From NCBI RefSeq assembly GCF_029269825.1, contig NZ_JARJHU010000003.1, forward strand, positions 98,380-162,379: a stretch of 64,000 bases of DNA, given 5' to 3'. Below, piece after piece: positions 17,626 to 25,612 of this stretch (the first letter of the stretch is position 1; each line of letters opens with the position of its first letter). The stretch is from Pedobacter sp. JY14-1 (lineage in GTDB: Bacteria > Bacteroidota > Bacteroidia > Sphingobacteriales > Sphingobacteriaceae). The notes beneath the pieces are model-generated. The model saw only the letters and a list, made by a program, of their open reading frames with translations. It was not told the origin of the DNA and ran no database searches. Made by a program: the position numbers and the translations under genes.

Positions 17626-19671
17626 CTACCTTAGGGTTACCGCAACTTCAGTATTGTTACTGATTGAGCGCTTGATGATCGTCTTTCCGCCAGCAGACAT
17701 TAATAAGTTGATTTTATCCTTCGCCCTGTGCAAGGTGATGTCTATTGAGGTATTGAATGCCCGGATATTTTTCAGTTCCAGGTGATCCCATTTTCCAGGG
17801 AGATCTGGTCGCAGCAGGAATGAATTGAACCCTGTCGGTTCCATGCCGAGCACTCCTTCCGTGAAAATACGGCAGTACAGTGCGCTCTCTGCCGATAATT
17901 GTGCCATGCCATTCTCCGGCCAGGCTTCGACTACGTAGGGTACCCGGAAACCCGTCAGTCGGGTGGTAGCGTAAGCGCTTAACCGTTCCAGCGCACGGTC
18001 GGCTGCGCCAGCCTTGAACGCACCTCTGAAGGCATACAGTGTACCTCTGTCCCAGAAGACTTTAGCACCATTATCATCGGGTTTCAGCTCGGTCAGAACG
18101 CCATTTGATGACCATAATTTATTGAACAGGGCATCCAGCGTGCCCGACTTGCGCTGATTGATCCCAACCACCAGGGGCAGGCATATCCAGGCCCTCAGGG
18201 TGTTGTTCTCTTTATAGTATTTGTAGGTATCGAGGCCATCCATTTTTGCGCCGAAGTAGCTCTCGATGGCTTGTGAAAGGTTTTTTGCACGCGCCTGGTA
18301 ATCAGCAATAAGTGATGACGGTTTGCCCATAGCTTTGGCCAGCCTGGCGGCCTGAATCAGTGCTCCATAATAAAGCGACGAGGTGGACAAATTTGCAGAT
18401 CCGGTCGGAAAACGACCTTCCAGCTCGTCGCTTTCCGAAGCAACGACGCCGTCTGGAGTGATCCTTTTACGGGTGTATTCCAGGCACCAGTCGATTAAAG
18501 GCCAGATCTCTTCAGCTTTTTTAGGGTCGCCAGAGGCCATGAGATAGTGGGTGGCACCAAAGGCGATCATCGCTGCGTCACCGCGGTCGTTTGCGCCGAA
18601 GGGAAAGGTAACATCCAGTTCAAAGGAAGCCCATATTTTTCCGCCATCTTTCGGGATATTAGCCTGGAATATCCGGTAGGCATTCATTGCCGCCTGCATC
18701 CCTTTCTGATAACCGAGGTAAGAGAAGAAGGGACCGCTGTATTCCGCCTGGTCGTTGGCCCAGATGCCGACATAGTAATTGCCACCGCCGGGTGAGTGGA
18801 CCAGGCCCAGCCGCGACCTGAAAATGCTTTCTGCTGCCCTGATCTTGGAAAAATAAAACAAGGTGTTAATTGTGGTGTCGGGAGATTTCAGCACCAGGTT
18901 TTTGGAGACGCTGTCGAGGAACAGATCGCGCTTCTGCTCAATAATTGTGAGCACACGCTCTGGGTCGGCCTCCTCGTTGAGAGTGGCCGTGAAGTAAACG
19001 CCAAAGCTGTATTGCTCACCTGGCTTGATCGCCACCACCTGGCTGGCGTCTGTCATGATCTTTCTGCGGTAGTGACCGTGAAAGCCGGTTTCGTTTTGGA
19101 TGAGTTCGGTAGCGCCTATGGATAAGTTTTGTAGTGAGGGGCCTGCATTGATCAGCGTCCACTTTTCGACGAAGCATCGTTTGTCCATTGATGGGAAAAA
19201 TGTCCTGATGACACGGATTCCATCACGATCCTTGAAATAGAAACTGATCTTTCCGTTGATACGGATCGAATCGAGCGTTCCTGTCTCAAACTTCTTTTCA
19301 CCAATGCTTATGACAGGTAAAATTTCGTCTGTGTACTGCGAGCGCAGATAGGCCCTGTACATGGATTCGTTGGATTTGCTGTACTTCCGCAGCTGGGGGA
19401 AGATGATATCCCGGGTAATTTCGACCTGTTTTGTTTTATTGACCTTATAGCTGACGATTCCGGATACAAGTGAACCAGACATTTCCAGGTTGTCGTCATG
19501 TGGTAAACGATTTTCTTTTGTGAGGTTCCAGGTAATGCCATGGTCGGCATTGGTTCGCCAGAATATTTCGTTTTGCTGGGTCAGATCCTGAGCGGTCGCC
19601 TGCCTGGCCACTCCGGCAATCAGTATGGCGAGCAACAAAGTCAGCGGTTTTGTAAAATTTGGGTTGGTCAT
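17626..19671 (-). CDS. Secreted six-hairpin (alpha/alpha)6 glycosidase-like protein
   Basis: This is a secreted protein of about 681 residues with a signal peptide (ending RQATAQ). The start taken is ATG 19671, directly after an in-frame TTG. The N-terminal half is a beta-sandwich (SFYFKDRDGIRVIRTFFP, RCFVEKWTLINAG). The second half is helical with repeated aromatic motifs (YYVGIWANDQAEYSGPFF, EIWPLIDWCLEYTRKRITP, FWDRGTLYAFRGAF, VPYVVEAWPENG). This matches the (alpha/alpha)6 fold of six-hairpin glycosidases. I cannot assign a CAZy family. It is upstream of and probably co-transcribed with GH97, which suggests joint breakdown of one oligosaccharide. Confidence 0.6.
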   Translation of the reverse strand: MTNPNFTKPLTLLLAILIAGVARQATAQDLTQQNEIFWRTNADHGITWNLTKENRLPHDDNLEMSGSLVSGIVSYKVNKTKQVEITRDIIFPQLRKYSKSNESMYRAYLRSQYTDEILPVISIGEKKFETGTLDSIRINGKISFYFKDRDGIRVIRTFFPSMDKRCFVEKWTLINAGPSLQNLSIGATELIQNETGFHGHYRRKIMTDASQVVAIKPGEQYSFGVYFTATLNEEADPERVLTIIEQKRDLFLDSVSKNLVLKSPDTTINTLFYFSKIRAAESIFRSRLGLVHSPGGGNYYVGIWANDQAEYSGPFFSYLGYQKGMQAAMNAYRIFQANIPKDGGKIWASFELDVTFPFGANDRGDAAMIAFGATHYLMASGDPKKAEEIWPLIDWCLEYTRKRITPDGVVASESDELEGRFPTGSANLSTSSLYYGALIQAARLAKAMGKPSSLIADYQARAKNLSQAIESYFGAKMDGLDTYKYYKENNTLRAWICLPLVVGINQRKSGTLDALFNKLWSSNGVLTELKPDDNGAKVFWDRGTLYAFRGAFKAGAADRALERLSAYATTRLTGFRVPYVVEAWPENGMAQLSAESALYCRIFTEGVLGMEPTGFNSFLLRPDLPGKWDHLELKNIRAFNTSIDITLHRAKDKINLLMSAGGKTIIKRSISNNTEVAVTLR

Positions 19672-19745
19672 CAAAAGTAAAGATAAAGATTATTCAATGC
19701 CACCGGGATAAAAGATACCGATGACGGGTGTCGGGGAAGCTTTCA

Positions 19746-19776
19746 TTTATAAGGTGAGCTAAATTAGCTATCTTTA
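19746..19776 (+). promoter_or_regulatory. Candidate Bacteroidota promoter before the DUF4153 gene
   Basis: TTTA (19746-19749), 19 bases, then TATCTTTA (19769-19776) resembles the Bacteroidota consensus TTTG-N19-TAnnTTTG with one change in each box. The start codon is only 15 bases behind it, so the leader would be very short. Confidence 0.4.
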
Positions 19777-19790
19777 CTACAAAACGTCCT

Positions 19791-21611
19791 GTGAAACTAC
19801 CCTCTGTACAACAGTTCTGTGCCGGCCTGCTGATGGTTGTCCGCAGATTTCCGCTACAATTCTTGTGTGCTGTTTTTGCCACTGCATGCTGGTGTATTTG
19901 CATACATCTGTCTGAACAACACACCACTGCAAACGAAGCTTTACGTGACGACCTGATCAAGGCCGTTTTGGTTTCGAACATGGTACTTACCTTATTGCTG
20001 GCTCTGGATCTGTTTGCGGAAGCGAATGGGTACAGTCCTGGAAAAAAATGGGTCCTCCGTTGCCTGGGAGTGTTATGTGGCCTGGGTTTGTTTTTTTTAT
20101 TGTCACCTGTGGACAATATTCCTGATGCTTACCGTACGGCGTTACTGGCCTTTGCCTTCCACCTGCTGGTGGCGTTCGCCCCCTTTATTGGTAAAGATGA
20201 TGTTGGCGCCTTCTGGCAGTATAACAAAATGCTTTTCCTGCGCATACTCGTCTCGGGTTTGTACTCTGTAGTGTTATTTGCCGGGCTGGCTATTGCCTTG
20301 TTTGCCGTGAAGGGGCTGTTTAACGTAAAGGTCCATGATGAGGCTTTTCTGATGTTGTTCGCTGTGATCACCGCGGGGTTCAACACCTTATTTTTTCTGG
20401 CCGGCGTACCGGCGGTAAACCTGAACGTCCTGGCAGAAGATAAAAGCTACCCTAAGGGGCTGAAGGTATTTACTCAATTTGTACTCATTCCGCTTATGAG
20501 TATTTACCTGGCCATCCTGCTGGTTTATGAACTCAAGATATTGTTGCTTTGGGAACTGCCAAAGGGACTCGTTTCCAGCCTGATACTGGGATATGCGGTA
20601 TTTGGTATCCTGTCATTGTTACTGGTCTATCCCGTTAAGGAAGCTGACGGAAACCAATGGATCAAACTCTTTTCCCGCTTTTTTTATATCATGTTGATCC
20701 CGCTGGTGATTCTTTTAGTTTTGGCTATCTGGAAGCGCGTGGATCATTATGGGATCACTGAAAGCCGGTATGTCCTTATTGTGCTGGCGTTATGGCTGTC
20801 AGGAATTACCTTATACTTTCTACTGAGCGGTAAGGAAAACATTAAGGTAATACCGGTTAGTTTGTGCATTCTGGTTTTACTTACCGTTTACGGGCCTCAG
20901 AGCATCAGTTCTCTGTCTAAAAGCTCCCAGCTTGCCAGGCTACGGAAGCTTATGACTTCTGACCGGGCTGCCGACCAGTATGAAAAGCCTTCCGTAATCC
21001 GGTACCTGGTCAATGTGCATGGCCTGAAATCACTGCAACCTTTTACCACCGAGCCGCTGGCAGCTATAGAAGCGAAAATAAGCCGGCAAAGGTCCTATCG
21101 CTATGCACAAAAGGAGCAAATGGTAGATACCATCCTGGCTATTTTAAAAGTAAAGGATGAAAGGAGATACCAGGCCGGTATCGGGTTATCGCTGATCAAT
21201 GATGAAAATAAACCGCTTAAGATTAAGGGATACGATTACCTGATAGAAATGAATACGTATCCGCAACCCGCAACATTTACCGTAGCTGGTCATAAGCTGA
21301 CAACTGAAGGCAGTAGGGGCGGAAGCAAGTTAATGGTGCGCACGGGTGATACTACGCTGTTGCATATAGACCTCTCGGGCCTTTTTAATACTGCGGCTAA
21401 GGATTACCAGAACGGAGTTCTGAAACCGGCTGAAGAGCGGCAGCATTTTTACTATCCGGCAAAAAAAATGCGCTTTAGCCGGGTTATGGGGCAATTTGAG
21501 TATACTGTGGTAATTGCATCGTTGGAGGGCACTTTTAATAATGACCACGAAAGTGATGACAGGAACTATCTGAATTCAAAAAGTTATTTATTGATTCGGG
21601 AGTTGAAGTAA
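19791..21611 (+). CDS. DUF4153 domain integral membrane protein
   Basis: This 606-residue protein has many hydrophobic segments in the first 380 residues (about ten membrane helices) and a C-terminal soluble part of about 200 residues. The helical part matches DUF4153 proteins of Bacteroidota, whose function is not known. The start is GTG at 19791, with KLPSVQQFCAGL following; no better ATG lies near. It is divergent from the glycosidase operon (119 bases between starts) and followed by the DUF1080 gene after 117 bases. The soluble tail has IKGYDYLIEMNTY and may be extracytoplasmic. Confidence 0.8.
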   Translation: MKLPSVQQFCAGLLMVVRRFPLQFLCAVFATACWCICIHLSEQHTTANEALRDDLIKAVLVSNMVLTLLLALDLFAEANGYSPGKKWVLRCLGVLCGLGLFFLLSPVDNIPDAYRTALLAFAFHLLVAFAPFIGKDDVGAFWQYNKMLFLRILVSGLYSVVLFAGLAIALFAVKGLFNVKVHDEAFLMLFAVITAGFNTLFFLAGVPAVNLNVLAEDKSYPKGLKVFTQFVLIPLMSIYLAILLVYELKILLLWELPKGLVSSLILGYAVFGILSLLLVYPVKEADGNQWIKLFSRFFYIMLIPLVILLVLAIWKRVDHYGITESRYVLIVLALWLSGITLYFLLSGKENIKVIPVSLCILVLLTVYGPQSISSLSKSSQLARLRKLMTSDRAADQYEKPSVIRYLVNVHGLKSLQPFTTEPLAAIEAKISRQRSYRYAQKEQMVDTILAILKVKDERRYQAGIGLSLINDENKPLKIKGYDYLIEMNTYPQPATFTVAGHKLTTEGSRGGSKLMVRTGDTTLLHIDLSGLFNTAAKDYQNGVLKPAEERQHFYYPAKKMRFSRVMGQFEYTVVIASLEGTFNNDHESDDRNYLNSKSYLLIRELK

Positions 21612-21728
21612 GTAAACATGGCGTTCCCCGCTTAGCTGATGGATTGAAAAAGTCAAAAAAATAGAAGGGATTTCTATGGGTATATTCGCGTAATTGACTA
21701 TAATTAGCAATCTTTGATTTTTAACCTG

Positions 21729-22589
21729 ATGAACCTGAAGAAAAATATCTCACTGATTTTAAAGGGCGCAGCTATTCTTGCTCTTCCGCTCTTATCGCTT
21801 ACCGTTACTCCCATATCCTCCGGCGGAGGTCCGAAATGGGAGCCGCTTTTTAATGGAAAGGACCTGAAGGACTGGACGGTTAAGATCAGAACGCATGCCT
21901 TTAATGAGAATTTCGGTAATACGTTCCGGGTTGCCGACGGAAAGATACAAGTGAACTATGACCAATATGATCAGTTTGATGATCAGTATGGGCACCTGTT
22001 TTATAAAAAGCCATTTTCCTATTACCTCATTGCGGCAGAATACCGGTTTATTGGCAACCAGGTAAAGGGCGGGCCAGGCTGGGCATTTCGTAACAGCGGG
22101 ATCATGATCCATGGCCAGGATCCGGCGACTATGGAAAAGGACCAGGATTTCCCGGTATCGATCGAAGTTCAGTTACTGGGAGGTAATGGTAAGGGCAAGC
22201 GATCTACGGCTAACGTGTGCACGCCGGGTACCCAGTACATCATGGATAATTCGGTAATTACGGCCCATTGCAGGGATTCAAATTCAAAGACTTATGATGG
22301 TGACCAGTGGGTCAGAGTGGAAGCACTGGTGCTGGGAGATTCGCTGGTTGTCCACTATGTCAACGGAGAAGAGGTTTTGCGCTACCGTAAACCGCAAACA
22401 GATCCGGTTGACGGATCGAAGGAGGGTAAGTTGATCAGGAGCGGTACCATTTCGCTCCAAAGTGAGAGCCATCCTGTTGAATTCCGGAAAGTGGAGATCG
22501 TCAATCTGGAGAAATATTCCCGCGACCCGAAGAAACTGGCGAAGGTAATTGAGGCGTTGATGGCGGAGAAGCGGGTGGCTAAACAATAG
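21729..22589 (+). CDS. DUF1080 (3-keto-disaccharide hydrolase-like) secreted protein
   Basis: This 286-residue secreted protein has the concanavalin-like DUF1080 fold. ATG 21729 starts a typical signal peptide; an in-frame ATG at 21714 adds five residues. Domain marks are [17 protein letters not shown] near the N-terminus, [23 protein letters not shown] and the late [13 protein letters not shown] strand. Some DUF1080 members cleave 3-keto-glycosides or glucosides; the exact substrate is not shown. Four bases separate it from the yjdM gene, so the two are translationally close, although a functional link is unclear. Confidence 0.88.
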   Translation: MNLKKNISLILKGAAILALPLLSLTVTPISSGGGPKWEPLFNGKDLKDWTVKIRTHAFNENFGNTFRVADGKIQVNYDQYDQFDDQYGHLFYKKPFSYYLIAAEYRFIGNQVKGGPGWAFRNSGIMIHGQDPATMEKDQDFPVSIEVQLLGGNGKGKRSTANVCTPGTQYIMDNSVITAHCRDSNSKTYDGDQWVRVEALVLGDSLVVHYVNGEEVLRYRKPQTDPVDGSKEGKLIRSGTISLQSESHPVEFRKVEIVNLEKYSRDPKKLAKVIEALMAEKRVAKQ

Positions 22590-22593
22590 TAGT

Positions 22594-22935
22594 ATGTCTG
22601 ACGAAATGAAAAATTGTCCGCAATGCGGATCACCTTATGGCTATTATCTGAATGACGAGTTGTATGCTTGTCCGGAATGTAGCTACGAATGGAACCCGGC
22701 TGAACCAGTAGCACAGGATGAATTGGTGGTAAAAGATGCCAACGGAAATATTCTGCAGAATGGCGATTCCGTTATCGTAATAAAGAACCTTCCGGTCAAA
22801 GGGGCATCGGGCCCGGTTAAGGCCGGAACTAAGGTAAAGAATATCCGCCTCACGGAAGGAGACCACAACATTGATTGTAAGATTGATGGTTTTGGTGCGA
22901 TGGCATTAAAGTCTGAATTTGTAAGGAAAGCCTGA
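22594..22935 (+). CDS. yjdM: Zinc-ribbon protein YjdM (PhnA family)
   Basis: This is a 113-residue protein of the PhnA/YjdM family. It has an N-terminal zinc ribbon with two CxxC pairs ([13 protein letters not shown] and [10 protein letters not shown]) and a C-terminal SH3-like PhnA domain ([39 protein letters not shown]). Despite the old name, it is not phosphonoacetate hydrolase; the function of the family is unsettled. Length and motif order match fully. It follows the DUF1080 gene by four bases and is followed by a strong AT-rich hairpin. Confidence 0.95.
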   Translation: MSDEMKNCPQCGSPYGYYLNDELYACPECSYEWNPAEPVAQDELVVKDANGNILQNGDSVIVIKNLPVKGASGPVKAGTKVKNIRLTEGDHNIDCKIDGFGAMALKSEFVRKA

Positions 22936-22982
22936 AACCTAAGGTAAAATCCAATAAGTACGACGACACATTCTGTTTGCAG

Positions 22983-23023
22983 AAATAAATTGTAACAATA
23001 ATTTTGATTGTTGTAATTTATTT
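22983..23023 (+). terminator. AT-rich 17-bp hairpin between yjdM and the luxR-type gene
   Basis: Bases 22983-22999 pair with 23007-23023 over 17 positions (15 Watson-Crick, two G-U), with a seven-base loop and T-rich sequence behind. It is probably the terminator of the DUF1080-yjdM unit. Because it lies 100 bases before the regulator gene it could also be an operator-like site. Confidence 0.5.
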
Positions 23024-23123
23024 GTATTTTGATACTGTAATTGAATTTTAGCTGGCTGTCCGGATATGGGGTGAAAAATCGGGTGCAACAGTGTGATCGG
23101 TTACATATTAGGGATACTTATTT

Positions 23124-23900
23124 ATGTCGGACCAAGGGACGCAATTTTACTTTAATGCCAGGAAGATATGGAATACTGTTGTAAAGGAAGACCCGGGGCG
23201 TCCGTATGAACTGGAATTACAGCTTGACCTGCACAAACGGTTACTCAATCTTTTTCAGCCGGGAAGCTATTACTACTATGTCTTTAATATTTTTCAGGCC
23301 GAATTTGATTTTGTAAGTCCCGGAATTACTGCGGTACTGGGTTATGCACCCGAGGAGGTGACCACTGCTTTTTTCATTGATAAGCTGCATCCTGATGATA
23401 AGCCTTACTTTCTGCAGTTTGAGCAGCGCATCACGGAATTCTTCATCGCCTTGCCGTACGATAAAGTGCAAAACTATAAAATGCAGTACGATTTCAGGAT
23501 TCGTGCCAGGAATAACAAATATGTACGCATCTTGCATCAGGCGGTACAGATAGAGTATGATGAATCAAATTTTTACCGTACACTGGACGTCGATACCGAT
23601 ATCTCGCATATAAAGCCAGATGGTATACCTACCTTTTCGATAATAGGGCTTGATGGGGAGCCTTCCTATTATAATATTACTGAAACCAATACACTGACGA
23701 AATCCTACGATTTGTTTACGCGGAGGGAAAGAGCCGTCTTAAAGCTGATCGTAGAAAACAAAAGCACTAAGGAAATCGCACGGGAGCTTTATATCAGTTT
23801 TCATACTGTAAATGCACATCGTAAGAATATATTAAAAAAAGCGAATGCTAAAACTCCGGTAGAACTGGTCCGAAAGGCTTTATATGAGGGCTGGGTCTGA
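23124..23900 (+). CDS. PAS-LuxR type transcriptional regulator
   Basis: This is a 258-residue DNA-binding regulator. The middle has a PAS-like fold (FDFVSPGITAVLGYAPEEVT, DKLHPDDKPYFLQFEQRI, then YDFRIRARNNKYVRILHQ). The C-terminus is a LuxR helix-turn-helix (FTRRERAVLKLIVENKSTKE, then IARELYISFHTVNAHRKNIL). It has no receiver domain, so it is not an ordinary response regulator; the PAS-like domain may sense a small molecule or mediate contacts. It stands alone between two hairpins, so its targets cannot be inferred from neighbours. The ATG at 23124 gives a full-length domain set. Confidence 0.88.
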   Translation: MSDQGTQFYFNARKIWNTVVKEDPGRPYELELQLDLHKRLLNLFQPGSYYYYVFNIFQAEFDFVSPGITAVLGYAPEEVTTAFFIDKLHPDDKPYFLQFEQRITEFFIALPYDKVQNYKMQYDFRIRARNNKYVRILHQAVQIEYDESNFYRTLDVDTDISHIKPDGIPTFSIIGLDGEPSYYNITETNTLTKSYDLFTRRERAVLKLIVENKSTKEIARELYISFHTVNAHRKNILKKANAKTPVELVRKALYEGWV

Positions 23901-23909
23901 GGACTAAAT

Positions 23910-23933
23910 TAGCTAGGGATAGCTATTTTTTTT
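23910..23933 (+). terminator. Intrinsic terminator after the LuxR-type gene
   Basis: TAGCTA-GGGA-TAGCTA (23910-23925) forms a six-pair stem with a four-base loop, followed directly by eight T residues. It starts ten bases after the stop codon. Confidence 0.65.
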
Positions 23934-23993
23934 CTGACAATTAAGGAGAAGATTAGTTATTTATTTATTAGGGTATAGTTAAATATAAGCAAA

Positions 23994-25592
23994 ATGAAAA
24001 ATCTGTTATTAACCGTGGCCTTAGCTGCGCTGTTGATGCCTGCCAGCCAGCTAAATGCACAGGTCAGAAAAGCCGTGCCTAAAGCCAAAACCCCTTTAGC
24101 CGTGGCTAAAGGACCTGTCTTAAATAAAATAGATTTCTTTAACCTGGCTCCGGAAGATGCTTTGCAGGCGTTGAGCGACGAGTTGAAAAAAGTGAAGGTG
24201 GTGCTTAAAGACATAGTGGAAGAGCCATCCTATTATTATGATATATCAGGAAAACAGTTAAATCTTCGTTCAACATCAAGGAAACTGGTTTTTGATCATG
24301 ATGTGACTGCAAATATCACTTCCGATGAAAATGACCAGATTACGGCGGTTTCATTTTCTATAGGTGATGGTAATGTGGAGCGTCTTAAGGCAGCAAAAAA
24401 AGTACTGGTCTTTACCAGCTGGCCGGTAATTTCACAGTCTGATAATGATACCACCTATAGAAATGGCAATAAGATAGCAAATTCTTCGGTTTTTGTTAGT
24501 GAAGACGATGAAGGTAAAATTAAAGGGCGCAGCTTTGATGTGGGTATAAAACTGGTTAAACCATATAATTATGTGCCCAAGAATTACCGTTCGTTTGACC
24601 CCCAGAACCTGGATGTCCATGACAATGGTGACGATATAGGATATGCAATTGCAGAATTTATGAAAAAAGTGGGAATTAATCTGCTTTACAAGGAGGAGAA
24701 CCTGCCTTTTGTCCTTGAAGACGAGCTTTATAGTTATTCATGCAAATATAACTTCAGTAATGCAGTCTCCGTGAGCATCAATACATCGGTATCCGGGAAG
24801 CTGAAAAATATATATATTGACAGTAGTGATCCGATCACATTCTCCAGGTTAAAGAAGAGCCTGGGAATTCTGCAGTGGCCTGAAACCGAGCGGGACGAAT
24901 ATGACGAATCTGATGCAGATTATTATAAGTTCAATAACGTTGTAGCAACGGTTTCATCATATGCTAAGGATATCGTGCTTAGAGTCAATCCTTTACTAGA
25001 GGATATTGCTGCGAGGCTGGAGAATACCTTTACCCCCTCGTTTGATGATCTGGCTAATCTGTATAAATCCGGAACACCAGAAGAAGTGGCAAAAACGATA
25101 ACGGATACTTACGTAAACCAGATAGCCTTTGATAAGACAAAACAGAAACTGGTTCCGAACCCCAATGGCAGCAAATTTGATTTTTGCTTTAAAACCCCTA
25201 GTGGTTCTACTGCTGAGTGCTATTTTAATTATAATGAACTTACAAACAATAAAAGTACAGAGGTCTTTCTGATGTCCGAGGATAAGGCTTTTGTGAAAAG
25301 TATTTACGAGCAGTATCTGAAAAGCAGTTCTAAATCTAAGTATTATGTCATGCTGAGACTGGACGGTAAGGATGTTACCTATCCAAATGAGTTTGACCGC
25401 GTCTGGTTCATGAACAAGGAGGCAAGAGACAGGGAAATTGCAGATCAGCAACGTCAGGAAGCAGAACTTGCTGCAAGGAAGGAACAGGAAAGACTGGACG
25501 CAATAGAAAAGGAAAAGCAAAGGGCCGCACGATCAATGGAGACATTGAATAAGCTTAGTGAGTTTCTTTTGAACAGCGGGAAAAAGCAGTAA
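23994..25592 (+). CDS. Hypothetical secreted protein with C-terminal coiled coil
   Basis: I do not recognise this 532-residue protein. It has a good signal peptide (MKNLLLTVALAALLMPASQLNAQ), then a Lys/Pro/Ala-rich stretch. Two similar-looking halves follow (each with EFMKKVG- or SRLKKSLGILQWP-like segments and repeated KNI/DS strand patterns). A region from about residue 350 starts with FDDLANLYKSGTPEEVAKTI. The last 60 residues are a charged coiled coil rich in Glu/Gln/Arg/Ala (AELAARKEQERLDAIEKEKQ). No enzyme motif is visible. It is flanked by a terminator upstream and converges with the phosphoesterase gene. Confidence 0.7.
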   Translation: MKNLLLTVALAALLMPASQLNAQVRKAVPKAKTPLAVAKGPVLNKIDFFNLAPEDALQALSDELKKVKVVLKDIVEEPSYYYDISGKQLNLRSTSRKLVFDHDVTANITSDENDQITAVSFSIGDGNVERLKAAKKVLVFTSWPVISQSDNDTTYRNGNKIANSSVFVSEDDEGKIKGRSFDVGIKLVKPYNYVPKNYRSFDPQNLDVHDNGDDIGYAIAEFMKKVGINLLYKEENLPFVLEDELYSYSCKYNFSNAVSVSINTSVSGKLKNIYIDSSDPITFSRLKKSLGILQWPETERDEYDESDADYYKFNNVVATVSSYAKDIVLRVNPLLEDIAARLENTFTPSFDDLANLYKSGTPEEVAKTITDTYVNQIAFDKTKQKLVPNPNGSKFDFCFKTPSGSTAECYFNYNELTNNKSTEVFLMSEDKAFVKSIYEQYLKSSSKSKYYVMLRLDGKDVTYPNEFDRVWFMNKEARDREIADQQRQEAELAARKEQERLDAIEKEKQRAARSMETLNKLSEFLLNSGKKQ

Positions 25593-25612
25593 ATCTGCTT
25601 TATGAACGCTGT

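Noticed and set aside
19672..19679. TACTTTTG as -7 box on the minus strand for the six-hairpin glycosidase
   Set aside because: It touches the start codon, so transcription would begin within the gene; no -33 box was found either.
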